Part shown: in pieces, positions 9,543-17,933 of the stretch
Position numbering within the stretch: the first letter of the stretch is position 1
How the letters are laid out: each line of letters starts with the position of its first letter
DNA from: CAYOSF01 sp964406605
GTDB taxonomy: Bacteria; Chloroflexota; Dehalococcoidia; DSTF01; RBG-16-68-14
Assembly: GCA_964406605.1 (NCBI GenBank)
Contig: CAYOSF010000012.1
Span: 97,049-161,048 of the forward strand
Direction: 5' to 3'
Length of the DNA: 64,000 bases
Made by a program: the position numbers and the translations under genes
Notes under the pieces: generated by a model
What the model saw: the letters and a program-made list of their open reading frames with translations, nothing else
Databases searched by the model: none
What the model was told of the DNA's origin: nothing

Positions 9543-11468
9543 ATGAACATGTTCTCCCGCCGCGTCCGTGCTCTCTCTGCGCTGCGTCGGCTCCACCCCA
9601 AGGTACTCCAGCCCATGGCAGTCGCATTCCCGGTCCGGGTGGCTCTGGCCGCCGCCACGCTGCTGGCGACCGGCGTGTTGGCTATCCTGGCGCTCGGCTA
9701 CGGCCGCCCGGGAACCGCTGATGCAACAGACGCAAGCATGGCGATCCAGGTATATGCCGACAAGGGCAAGTCTGAGCTCGCGTGCGATACGGGGGCGATC
9801 CACCGCAAGTGCGACGTTGTCGCCGGGACCGGCTTTAGCATCGATGTCCTCTCGACCTCGCCACCGGCAGGCGGCTTCACCGCCTACAGGGTGGTGCTGC
9901 AGTACTCAGACAACATGAATCTGATCCAGCAGCCCGGGACGGACGAAAACGAATGGCCGGATTGCCGTCCAGAGCTTGCCTCCGAATCCAAAGAACCGGG
10001 GACCTACCGGCTGGTCTGCAAGTCGGGCGTCCCGACGCAGTACGTCGGCCCCCTTGCCAACGTGCTTTTTGAATGCAAGCAAGGAGGCGACGCCCAGATC
10101 GATCTCATAGGCGGATCCGCGCCGAACGCCAGCGCCTACACCAGCCCTGGCACCACCGATCCCGTTGTAGTGTTCCTCAAATCGGTGAGCAAGGGTGGCA
10201 AGCAGGTGGCTGACTCCGTACTCGTCAATTGCATTCCGCCGACGCCAACGCTGACCCCCACGCCGACACCTACGTTCACACCGACCCCCACGCCGACAGC
10301 CACCAACACGCCGACACCCACCAACACGGCCACACCGACGAACACGCCAACCGACACGTACACGCCGACACCGACACTGACGCCTACGCCGACGCCCACC
10401 CTCACACCGACACCGATTCAGCCGCCCAGCATGCGCCTCCGCGTGTTCGGCAACAAGGACAAGACCGATCTGGTGTGTGGCGTTGGCCCCGTTCACCGCA
10501 AGTGCAATATCTCGCTCGGGACGGGCTTCGGCATCGAGGTTGTCGCGAGCGCGCCGCCGCCGGGCGGGTACACGGCATATCGGGTGACGGTGCAGTACTC
10601 GGGCGTCCTGACGCTGCAACAGCAGCCGGGGTTGAGTGAGAACCGCGCACCGGCCTGCAACCTGGGGTCTGAATCAAAGGATGCGCCGGCGGGAGGGGAG
10701 CCCGGACAGTACACGATCACGTGCAAGCTTGGAGAGCAGAGCACGTATTCTGGCACGCTCACGAACGTGCAGTTCGTATGCTCGCCCCAGGTCGGCTCCG
10801 CCCAGATAGATCTGATCGGCGGTACCGGGCCGGACGCCAGCGTCTATGTCAGACCCGGTTCACCGGGCAGCAGTCTCGTGTATCTCAAGTCCGAGGCTAA
10901 GGACGGGAAGCAGGTTGCCGACTCCGTTCTGATCAACTGCCTCCCTCCGACACCCACGCCCACCCTGACTTACACGCCGACCGACACGGCCACACCTACA
11001 GACACACCGACCCCGACACTCACGTTTACGCCTACGCTCACGCCCACGCCCACACTCACCCCGACCCTCACGCTCACGCCGACGTTCACGCCAACGCCTA
11101 CACCCACAAAGCAGCCGCCACCCGGAGACACCGACGGTGACGGTTGCCCGGATGCCGACGAGAACGGCCCAAACGAGTTGTTCGGCGGCCGGCGAGACTA
11201 CCTCAACCCGTGGGACTACTTCAATCCCACGAACGACGGGGAGAACCGAATCGACGATGTCCTGGCCGTGGTGGGCCACTACTTCATTGATGACGGCAGG
11301 CCAGGCTACGATCAGAAGTACGATCGCACCTACATCGGTCCCCAGAAATGGAACCTGGGTCCACCGGACGGGAGGATTCGCGTGGGAGATGTCCTCGCCG
11401 CGCGCGACCAGTACTTCCATGACTGCGGGACCGGCGTCGTGAAGCCGACGCCGACGCCCTCGCCGTAG
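9543..11468 (+). CDS. Secreted two-module protein with TPT linkers and TSP3/dockerin-like end
   Basis: Exported 641-aa protein. An N-terminal hydrophobic anchor/signal (about 30-55) is followed by module 1 (about 66-230), a Thr/Pro linker, module 2 (about 297-466), a second Thr/Pro linker and the shared C-terminal calcium-type module (about 528-632). The two modules are clear paralogs: each has a HRKC block, GTGF.I.V, PPGG.TAYRV..QYS, AQIDLIGG..P.AS.Y and KQVADSVL.NC. The beta-rich pattern around AYRV..QYS resembles cohesin-type domains, but this is inference. GGAGG seven bases before 9543 fixes the start. The same C-terminal module is on the proteins before and after it. Confidence 0.8.
   Translation: MNMFSRRVRALSALRRLHPKVLQPMAVAFPVRVALAAATLLATGVLAILALGYGRPGTADATDASMAIQVYADKGKSELACDTGAIHRKCDVVAGTGFSIDVLSTSPPAGGFTAYRVVLQYSDNMNLIQQPGTDENEWPDCRPELASESKEPGTYRLVCKSGVPTQYVGPLANVLFECKQGGDAQIDLIGGSAPNASAYTSPGTTDPVVVFLKSVSKGGKQVADSVLVNCIPPTPTLTPTPTPTFTPTPTPTATNTPTPTNTATPTNTPTDTYTPTPTLTPTPTPTLTPTPIQPPSMRLRVFGNKDKTDLVCGVGPVHRKCNISLGTGFGIEVVASAPPPGGYTAYRVTVQYSGVLTLQQQPGLSENRAPACNLGSESKDAPAGGEPGQYTITCKLGEQSTYSGTLTNVQFVCSPQVGSAQIDLIGGTGPDASVYVRPGSPGSSLVYLKSEAKDGKQVADSVLINCLPPTPTPTLTYTPTDTATPTDTPTPTLTFTPTLTPTPTLTPTLTLTPTFTPTPTPTKQPPPGDTDGDGCPDADENGPNELFGGRRDYLNPWDYFNPTNDGENRIDDVLAVVGHYFIDDGRPGYDQKYDRTYIGPQKWNLGPPDGRIRVGDVLAARDQYFHDCGTGVVKPTPTPSP
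10236..10425 (+). repeat. Degenerate microrepeat coding Thr/Pro linker 1
   Basis: About 190 bases of repeated ACNCCNAC-like triplet pairs encode a TPTPT-rich spacer. Spacers like this commonly separate domains in exported proteins. The coding strand is strongly depleted in G. Confidence 0.8.
10944..11123 (+). repeat. Degenerate microrepeat coding Thr/Pro linker 2
   Basis: A second 180-base Thr/Pro spacer of the same type lies between module 2 and the calcium-type C-terminal module. Confidence 0.8.
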
Positions 11469-11471
11469 AGA

Positions 11472-11492
11472 CTGCGTGCAGCATCTACGCAG
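11472..11492 (+). terminator. Possible hairpin terminator
   Basis: CTGCGT (11472-11477) pairs with ACGCAG (11487-11492) across a 9-base loop, starting four bases after the stop of the adhesin-like gene. It lacks a T-run, so it is at best a weak terminator. Confidence 0.3.
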
Positions 11493-11632
11493 AGCGCGGC
11501 AGTGCAGAAGTCTTTCACGACACAAGGATCTCCTTCGCTGATCGCGTAGGTTCACCGACCGATAAGTCCGGCGGTCGGATAGTATAGTATGTGCCCATCT
11601 CCCGCACGCCGGCACTTCGTCAGGAGGATGGT

Positions 11633-13318
11633 ATGACGCATGCGGTTCAGTCGCGTTTTGCCCGGATCGTATCATTCGGAGTGCTTCTGCTCGCTGTGAT
11701 CGCCGGCAACGCACTGAGCGCCACCAGTGCGTCATCGAGAGGCGGCGATGAGGACGGCGCGCTGGTACAGCCCGAAGTACGCCGAGCGCTCGAGGACCAA
11801 CCGGTCGCTCGCGTCCTAGTGACGCTGCGGGAGCCGCCGGCGCTGTCCTCGAACCGGCCCAACGTAGCCGCCCTGCGGTCGCAGGTAGCATCGACACAGG
11901 CAGGTGTGCTCGCCGCGCTGTCACCAGCAGACTTTGAGCTTGTCTACCGGTACCAAGCGGTCCCCGCACTGGCCGGAGAGGTGAGCTCGGAGGGGCTCAC
12001 CACCCTAGCCGAGCACCCGAACGTGACAGAAATCGTCCTCGATGCCCGGGGGTCCGCCGCCACTGGCGAAAGCGTCCCGCTCATCCATGCGGATGACGTC
12101 CACGCCCAGGGCGTGACGGGAGAGGGCGTCGTCGTGGCGGTGCTGGACACTGGAATTGACTCCGACCATCCGGACCTGGCGGACGACATCCTGTACGAGG
12201 CATGCTTCCTGTCCGATGGCGCCTGTCCGGGCGGGTCCCACCCCGCGGAGGACGATCACGGACACGGCACCAACGTGAGCGGGATCATCACCGGCAGCGG
12301 AGCGGTCGCGCCCATCGGCGTCGCGCCGGACGCCCAGATCGCGGCGTACAAAGTGTTGGACGACGAGGGCAACGGCGGCTTCTCCGACTGGCTGGCGGCG
12401 CTCGACGACATCATCGCCAACCATCCAGAGGTGGATATCGTCAACATGAGCCTGCAGAGCCCCGTGCCGTGCCCCGCCGGCACCACCGCCACCGCCACCG
12501 CGATTGGGATCCTGCGCGACCGAGGCGTCCCTACCTTCATCGCGGCGGGAAACCACGGCAGCAAGAACTCGTTCACCGCCCCCGCCTGCATCACCGAAGG
12601 GCTCTCGGTTGGGGCGACGTACGACGCCAGCCTCGGCAGAGTGGACGGTTGGAAGACCTCCTGCTCTGACATCACGACGAGCGCGGACCAGGTAGCCTGC
12701 TGGTCAGACTCCGATGAGACTCTAGACCTGCTCGCTCCCGGCGCCGCCATCACCGCGGCCAGGATGGGCGGAGGCATGATTACCTACCGCGGCACGTCTC
12801 AGGCGACGCCCCATGCTGCAGCTGTGGCCGCTCTCCTCTTGGAGGCGGCGCCGGACCTGACCGCCAACGAGATAGAGGCAAGGCTGGAGGCGACGGGGAC
12901 GCTCGTCACCGATGACCTGGACGATGACAACGCCGAGACGAACCGCACCACTCCTCGCGTAGACGCGCGGGTGGCCATCCTCAGTGACAACGACGACACA
13001 GATGGCGATGGCTGCACCAACGCAGAGGAATACGGCCAGGATGCGAGCCTGGGTGGACGGCGAAATCCCCTCAATCCCTGGGATTTTTACGACGTGAACG
13101 GCGACCGCGTCGTCAACGTCTTTGACGACATCCTCGCCGTCGTCAGCGCCTACGGGCCATCGACAGGCGCCGACTACGAATCGGCTTTCGACCGGTCGCC
13201 GCCGCCCCCGGGTGCCGAGCCGTGGGACCTCGGCCCGCCCGACGGCCTCATCAACGTGTCAGACGATATCCTGGGAGTCGTTGGACAGTTTGGGCACACG
13301 TGCGCGGGCCCCCCGTAG
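11633..13318 (+). CDS. Secreted subtilisin-like serine protease with TSP3/dockerin-like C-terminus
   Basis: S8 family endopeptidase, exported and probably self-processed. A signal peptide is followed by an I9-like propeptide (about 45-140) and the catalytic domain: Asp in AVLDTGID (~171), His in DDHGHGTNVSG (~211) and Ser in YRGTSQATPH (~388). Residues ~455-560 repeat the shared module (DTDGDGC, GGRR, NPWDFYD, FDDILAVVSAYG, LGPPDG, SDDILGVV). AGGAGG five bases before the ATG at 11633 decides the start over the in-frame GTG at 11591. It may process or be displayed with its two neighbours, which share its tail; that is inference. Confidence 0.92.
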   Translation: MTHAVQSRFARIVSFGVLLLAVIAGNALSATSASSRGGDEDGALVQPEVRRALEDQPVARVLVTLREPPALSSNRPNVAALRSQVASTQAGVLAALSPADFELVYRYQAVPALAGEVSSEGLTTLAEHPNVTEIVLDARGSAATGESVPLIHADDVHAQGVTGEGVVVAVLDTGIDSDHPDLADDILYEACFLSDGACPGGSHPAEDDHGHGTNVSGIITGSGAVAPIGVAPDAQIAAYKVLDDEGNGGFSDWLAALDDIIANHPEVDIVNMSLQSPVPCPAGTTATATAIGILRDRGVPTFIAAGNHGSKNSFTAPACITEGLSVGATYDASLGRVDGWKTSCSDITTSADQVACWSDSDETLDLLAPGAAITAARMGGGMITYRGTSQATPHAAAVAALLLEAAPDLTANEIEARLEATGTLVTDDLDDDNAETNRTTPRVDARVAILSDNDDTDGDGCTNAEEYGQDASLGGRRNPLNPWDFYDVNGDRVVNVFDDILAVVSAYGPSTGADYESAFDRSPPPPGAEPWDLGPPDGLINVSDDILGVVGQFGHTCAGPP

Positions 13319-13375
13319 CGCCGGCCCAAGGTACCACCGAGCCCGCAGGTTCACCTACAATCATTCCCGGAGATC

Positions 13376-14251
13376 ATGACCGCCGTGTATGCTCGTTCCT
13401 GCCGTTCCCCGGACGGCGCCGCTGCGAGTGTCGGGAGGAGGTCGCCGCTGAAAGCGTTGCTGCTCGCTCAGATCCTGCTCGCGTGGTCTTTCCTTGCTGG
13501 GTGCGCCGGCCCAAGCGACGAAATCCCGGCGCCGCCCACCACTCGAGACCAGGTCCCCGTCTACGGTTACGAGATCGTTCATGAGTATCCCCACGATCCG
13601 GAGGCCTTTACCCAGGGACTCATCTACCACGACGGTTTCCTCTACGAGGGAACGGGGATAAACGGCGCGTCCACCATTCGGAAAGTTGAATTGGAGACGG
13701 GAAAGGTCCTGGAGAACCGGCACTTGCCGTCCCAGTACTTTGGGGAGGGCGTCGCCCTATGGCAAGACAGACTGTTTCAGCTCACCTGGCAGTCGCAGGT
13801 TGGCTTCGTGTACGAACGGGAGGGCCTCCGCCAGATAGGTGAGTTCACCTACACCACCGAAGGTTGGGGGCTGACGCAGGACGGCGACCGACTGATCATG
13901 AGCGACGGGACCGCAGTCCTGCGATTCTACGACCCCGATACCTTCGAGGAGACGGGCCGCATCGAGGTCCGCGACTCTCAGGGCGCCGTCGAGAAGCTCA
14001 ACGAGCTTGAATACGTCCAGGGAGAGATCTACGCCAACGTCTGGCAAACAGACCGCATCGCAAGGATCTCGCCTGAGACCGGCGATGTCGTCGGTTGGAT
14101 CGACCTGGCAGGGCTGAAACCGGAGCCCGATCCGGACCACCCAATCGATGTGTTGAACGGGATCGCCTACGATGCCGAAGGCGGCAGGCTGTTCGTCACC
14201 GGGAAGTACTGGCCGAAGCTGTTCGAAATCAAGCTCGTCGCCGGAGGGTAG
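13376..14251 (+). CDS. Glutaminyl-peptide cyclotransferase, lipoprotein
   Basis: Plant-type glutaminyl cyclase (beta-propeller) that converts N-terminal glutamine of exported peptides to pyroglutamate. The family blocks HDPEAFTQGLIY, EGTG, GEGVALW, EGWGLTQDG, LNELEY and LNGIAYD are all present. A lipobox LAGC gives a lipid-anchored protein. From the ATG at 13376 (GGAG three bases upstream) the signal has a long 25-residue leader. A CTG at 13448, six bases after GGGAGGAGG, would instead give a compact MKALLLAQ-type lipoprotein signal with the Cys at residue 19. The 3' end overlaps the convergent MFS gene by 23 bases. Confidence 0.9.
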   Translation: MTAVYARSCRSPDGAAASVGRRSPLKALLLAQILLAWSFLAGCAGPSDEIPAPPTTRDQVPVYGYEIVHEYPHDPEAFTQGLIYHDGFLYEGTGINGASTIRKVELETGKVLENRHLPSQYFGEGVALWQDRLFQLTWQSQVGFVYEREGLRQIGEFTYTTEGWGLTQDGDRLIMSDGTAVLRFYDPDTFEETGRIEVRDSQGAVEKLNELEYVQGEIYANVWQTDRIARISPETGDVVGWIDLAGLKPEPDPDHPIDVLNGIAYDAEGGRLFVTGKYWPKLFEIKLVAGG

Positions 14252-15695
14252 GCAACCTCTTCGACCCAGGGCTCCAGCGCTTCTCCGTGGCTGGGACCGC
14301 GCGCGCGCCGGCGGTACGACCCGCTCCCCCGGCGGCTTCCTCGGCGGCCTCCGCCTCAAGCCGCGCCGTCTCGCGTTCCTTTTCTTCCTCGAGGTCGCGG
14401 TCGATCGTCCGGAAGGCAACTATCGTGAAGAAGATAGCGAGCATGGAAGCGACCGCCAGCCCGCCGCCGACCGTGACCACCGGACGCACCCCCACCGATT
14501 CTGCAGCGATGGCCGCGGGTACCGCGCCCAGCGGCATCAGCCCGAAGGTCATCATCATGACGCTCATCACGCGGCCGCGCACCTCATCGGGAATGACGAG
14601 CTGGATCGCCGTGTTGTTCACCGTCGAGAACACCATGGAGGCGAACCCGATCCCGGCCAGCACGCCGAGACCCATGGCGAACGCCGGTGAGACGGCGAAC
14701 AGCATGACCAGGCCGCCGAAGGCTAGGCCTCCACCAACCAATAACCTGCCCTTCTTGGGATAGGCATCCAAGTTGGCGACGAGGAATGCGCCGATCAAAC
14801 CCCCGGCGCCGGACGCGGCCTGCATGACCCCGTACCCCGACGCGCCCACGTCCCAGGTCCTTTCCGCAAAGATCGGCAGCAGCGTCTGGTACGGCATGGC
14901 GAAGACCATCGGAACCGTGGCGAACAGCAACAGACCAAGCAGGATCGGGGTATTCTTGATGTACGAGAACCCGCCGACGAAGTCCTCGAAGAACGTGAAC
15001 TCCTTCTCCCGCTTGGGAGGGAACGGTGGAAGCGCGAACGTCGCGCAGGCGGCCCACAGGTAGAAGACGGTCGAGACGATGTAGGCACCCCCGATGCCGA
15101 TCGGGGCAACGAGCATGCCGGCGATCGGCGGTCCGATGATGCGACTGGCGTTCATCGCTGCGGTGCTCAACGAAATGGCGTTCATCAGCTTTCCGCGCGG
15201 CACGATCATCGCCACCAGCGCTTGCCGGCCCGGCATGTTGAACGCAAATGCCGTCCCTGAGACGGTGGACACCACCAACAGGTGCCAGAACTCGATGACA
15301 TCGGTGATGATCAACGCGGCGACGACGCCGTTTATCGCGACCAGCACCAACTGCGCGGCCAGGATGAGTTTCCTCTTGTCAACCCGGTCTGTGATCACAC
15401 CTGCCACAGGAGAGAGGAACAGCATGGGGACGGCGACCGTCGCCATGATGTACCCGAGGTAGGACGCGTTGTCCCACTTGTCGACGACCAGCCAGCCGCG
15501 CAGGATGACCATCATGTTCATCCCAAAGAAGAAGCCGATGTTGCCGGTGAAGAGATACTGAAAGTTCCTGTTGTCCGAGAGAGAGGTGAACGTCTGCCGC
15601 CATCCGGTCAGGGGCAGGGCCCCTTGGGGCACACCCCCTCCAGGCGGACCCGCAAAGCCCCCATGCGGGGCACCACGGCGGCTCCCATGTGCCAT
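14229..15695 (-). CDS. MFS transporter (EntS/MFS_3-like)
   Basis: Twelve-helix major facilitator, most similar in layout to the enterobactin-exporter/MFS_3 group; its substrate is unknown. It is 488 aa, with the A-motif-like TDRVDKRK loop between helices 2 and 3 and repeated glycine-rich helices. It ends in a charged, Glu/Arg-rich cytosolic tail. A paralogous MFS gene lies 96 bases upstream on the same strand, suggesting a tandem duplication and possible co-expression. No regulator is adjacent. Confidence 0.87.
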   Translation of the reverse strand: MAHGSRRGAPHGGFAGPPGGGVPQGALPLTGWRQTFTSLSDNRNFQYLFTGNIGFFFGMNMMVILRGWLVVDKWDNASYLGYIMATVAVPMLFLSPVAGVITDRVDKRKLILAAQLVLVAINGVVAALIITDVIEFWHLLVVSTVSGTAFAFNMPGRQALVAMIVPRGKLMNAISLSTAAMNASRIIGPPIAGMLVAPIGIGGAYIVSTVFYLWAACATFALPPFPPKREKEFTFFEDFVGGFSYIKNTPILLGLLLFATVPMVFAMPYQTLLPIFAERTWDVGASGYGVMQAASGAGGLIGAFLVANLDAYPKKGRLLVGGGLAFGGLVMLFAVSPAFAMGLGVLAGIGFASMVFSTVNNTAIQLVIPDEVRGRVMSVMMMTFGLMPLGAVPAAIAAESVGVRPVVTVGGGLAVASMLAIFFTIVAFRTIDRDLEEEKERETARLEAEAAEEAAGGAGRTAGARAVPATEKRWSPGSKRLPTLRRRA

Positions 15696-15791
15696 TGCCC
15701 TATCCTACGGGATATCTAACGTCCACGTCAAGGTTAGGTTTGCTCGCTGACCCGCCCGTCCTGACGGCCGTGAGTTGCCAAGACCCCGAGG

Positions 15792-17129
15792 CTATTGCGC
15801 CGCCGCCCGTACCGGACAGGTCTCCAGTTCCTGCAAGCGACGGAAGCCGGGCATCATCACCACGACGGCCACCAACAGGATGACGACCAGCGCGCCCGTT
15901 CCCGCCACCATCATCTGCACGCCCGCGATGTCGGCCAGCGCACTCTCCGGCACCGTGGCAAACGGCATCACGGACCAACTCAGCATGTACACGCTCATCA
16001 CGCGGCCGTAGTACTGCTTGTCGGTGTTCCCCAGCACCATCGTGTTGTTGAGCGCCCAGAATGCGTTCGCGGCGAAGCCCAAGAACAGCAAGACGAACAG
16101 CCCAAGCATCAGCTCGGGCGCGGCACCGAACAGGATCAACGTGACTCCGAAGCCGACGCCGAGCGCGAGTTGGATCAGGGAACGTCTGGACGAATCCGAG
16201 AGTGAGGCTATGACAAGCGATCCTGCGAGCGCACCGATGCTCATGGCCACCCCCATCGCACCCAGCCCAACGGACCCCACCCCGTAGATGTCTTCGGAAA
16301 AGACCGGGAAAAAGGTGCGGTACGGCATGCCGATCACGATGGGCAGGAAACCCATGAGGATAATCGTGGGCAACACGGCATGGCGCCGGACGTAGCGAAG
16401 CCCATCCAGGAGGTCCTCAAGTGGAGCCTCGCTCCGGGCCTCGGCCGCCGGCTCTCCACCAGGAATGCGGGCCACCATGAGCACGACGACGACGAAGCAC
16501 CCGGCCATGAGATAGTAGACGCCGGTCAGGCCGATGAACGGCACTGCGATCAGACCACCGGCCAAGCCGGGACCGAGGATGCCGGTGGAGGTGAACGCGG
16601 CGCTGTTCAGGGCGATTGCGTTCATCAGCCTCTCCTGGCCCACCAATTCCGGTATCCAGGCCTGCCTGGCCGGGACGTTGAAGGCGAAGACCGTGCCGCT
16701 GATCAGCGCCATTACGAAGATCTGCCAGACGGCGATGACGCCCGTCTGGATCAAGACCGCCGTAATGAACGACGTCACCGCCATGACCGCCTGGCTTAGG
16801 AGTATGAGCCAGCGTTTGTGGAGTCGGTCGGCCGCCACCCCGCCCACGAGCGAGAACGCGAGCTGCGGAATGCCCCAGCCCAGGCTGATGAATCCCAGGG
16901 ACGTCGCTGTGCCTGTCAGGTCGTATGTCAGGTAACCCTGGGCAATAAACATCATCTGGATCGCCGTGAAGGAGAAGAGCATGCTGCCCCACAGCAGCCG
17001 GAACGGGGGGTTCTCCAGAGACGAGAACGTTCGCTGCCACCCCTCGGCGGGCTCCGTCCCCCCGGCAGGGTGTGACAGGGCAGAAGCGGCCACAGAGGCC
17101 GAGGCCGGCGGTCGCGTTGATGAACTCAT
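15792..17129 (-). CDS. MFS transporter, paralog of its neighbour
   Basis: Second MFS_3-type exporter, 445 aa from the ATG at 17129 (MSSSTRPPAS...). A longer frame back to 17465 would run over the divergent zinc-ribbon gene's promoter and coding region, so it is rejected. The soluble leader GWQRTFSSLENPPFRLLWG aligns with GWRQTFTSLSDNRNFQYLF of the downstream gene. The loop ADRLHKRW takes the place of its neighbour's TDRVDKRK. Substrate unknown. Confidence 0.87.
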   Translation of the reverse strand: MSSSTRPPASASVAASALSHPAGGTEPAEGWQRTFSSLENPPFRLLWGSMLFSFTAIQMMFIAQGYLTYDLTGTATSLGFISLGWGIPQLAFSLVGGVAADRLHKRWLILLSQAVMAVTSFITAVLIQTGVIAVWQIFVMALISGTVFAFNVPARQAWIPELVGQERLMNAIALNSAAFTSTGILGPGLAGGLIAVPFIGLTGVYYLMAGCFVVVVLMVARIPGGEPAAEARSEAPLEDLLDGLRYVRRHAVLPTIILMGFLPIVIGMPYRTFFPVFSEDIYGVGSVGLGAMGVAMSIGALAGSLVIASLSDSSRRSLIQLALGVGFGVTLILFGAAPELMLGLFVLLFLGFAANAFWALNNTMVLGNTDKQYYGRVMSVYMLSWSVMPFATVPESALADIAGVQMMVAGTGALVVILLVAVVVMMPGFRRLQELETCPVRAAAQ

Positions 17130-17243
17130 CAGGTTCCGGTAACGAGGATAGGACCTGTGCCCTCCCACACGGTACACATAACTGCTCGCCAGCGTAAGCC
17201 CGGCACCCGCGATCACACCTATTTCCCCGACTCTCAAGCGTGA

Positions 17244-17249
17244 TATAAT
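17244..17249 (+). promoter_or_regulatory. Consensus -10 box upstream of the zinc-ribbon gene
   Basis: Perfect TATAAT, 55 bases before the probable translation start at 17299. The -35 region is poor. Confidence 0.4.
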
Positions 17250-17373
17250 CCCGCAAAGCGCGAAGCGGCGGGGAGCTTGGAGAGAGGGAGGACAGGATAT
17301 CGACGACTGGCAGTCCATTCTCTGGGTTGTTGGGTCCGTTCTGGGCGCGTACGGCGTCGTCCTCTGGCTAGGC

Positions 17374-17877
17374 ATGGTCGTCTGGACCTTCCGTGACATG
17401 CGCGAACGTACGCATGACGGCTGGTCACAGACGGTAGCCATGCTGCTGGTGGGATTGTTCAGCATCGCCGGCCTCGTCCTCTACCTGCTGCTCCGGCCCC
17501 ACGAAACGCTGGCCGAGGCCTACGAACGCCGGCTTGAGGCCGAGATGTTGGTGCGCGACGCTCCGGAACCTCGACGCGCCTGCCCCCGTTGCAAACGGCC
17601 CGCAAACGGTGATTTCTTGTTCTGCCCCTACTGTCGCACCAGCCTCCGGGAGCCGTGCCCAAGCTGCGAGCGACCCCTTGAGCTGGACTGGGCAGTCTGC
17701 CCCTACTGCGGCGCCCAGAGCCCGAGAACAGCGGCGCCAACGCCCGCGCGGGCTGCCGGCGAGCCGCCGGTACCAACCGAAACCCAGGCGCGGCCTTCGC
17801 AGGCGCCCCGCCGGGCAGCGCGGCCGCCCGCAGCGCGATCGCAGCGATCCGGGACGAGCGGGCGCTCGTCAACGTAG
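17374..17877 (+). CDS. Membrane protein with two C-terminal zinc ribbons
   Basis: The first canonical start (17374) gives 167 aa: one membrane segment (MLLVGLFSIAGLVLYLLL), then RPHETLAEAYERRLEAE, then two zinc ribbons (CPRCKRP..CPYC, CPSCERP..CPYC) and a Pro/Ala tail. Related proteins carry two membrane helices. Here the missing first helix (ILWVVGSVLGAYGVVLWLG) is encoded in frame upstream, back to an ATC at 17299 that sits seven bases after GGGAGG. The real start is thus probably an AUC codon, or the sequence has an error there. The function of the family is unknown. Confidence 0.75.
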   Translation: MVVWTFRDMRERTHDGWSQTVAMLLVGLFSIAGLVLYLLLRPHETLAEAYERRLEAEMLVRDAPEPRRACPRCKRPANGDFLFCPYCRTSLREPCPSCERPLELDWAVCPYCGAQSPRTAAPTPARAAGEPPVPTETQARPSQAPRRAARPPAARSQRSGTSGRSST

Positions 17878-17933
17878 CCTTCCAGGCACTGTCAGGGAGT
17901 CTGAACTCGTGGAGTGGCGGAACCGACGCGAGG

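Noticed and set aside
10136..10405. Minus-strand Val/Gly repeat ORF
   Set aside because: It is only the antisense of the Thr/Pro linker microrepeat.
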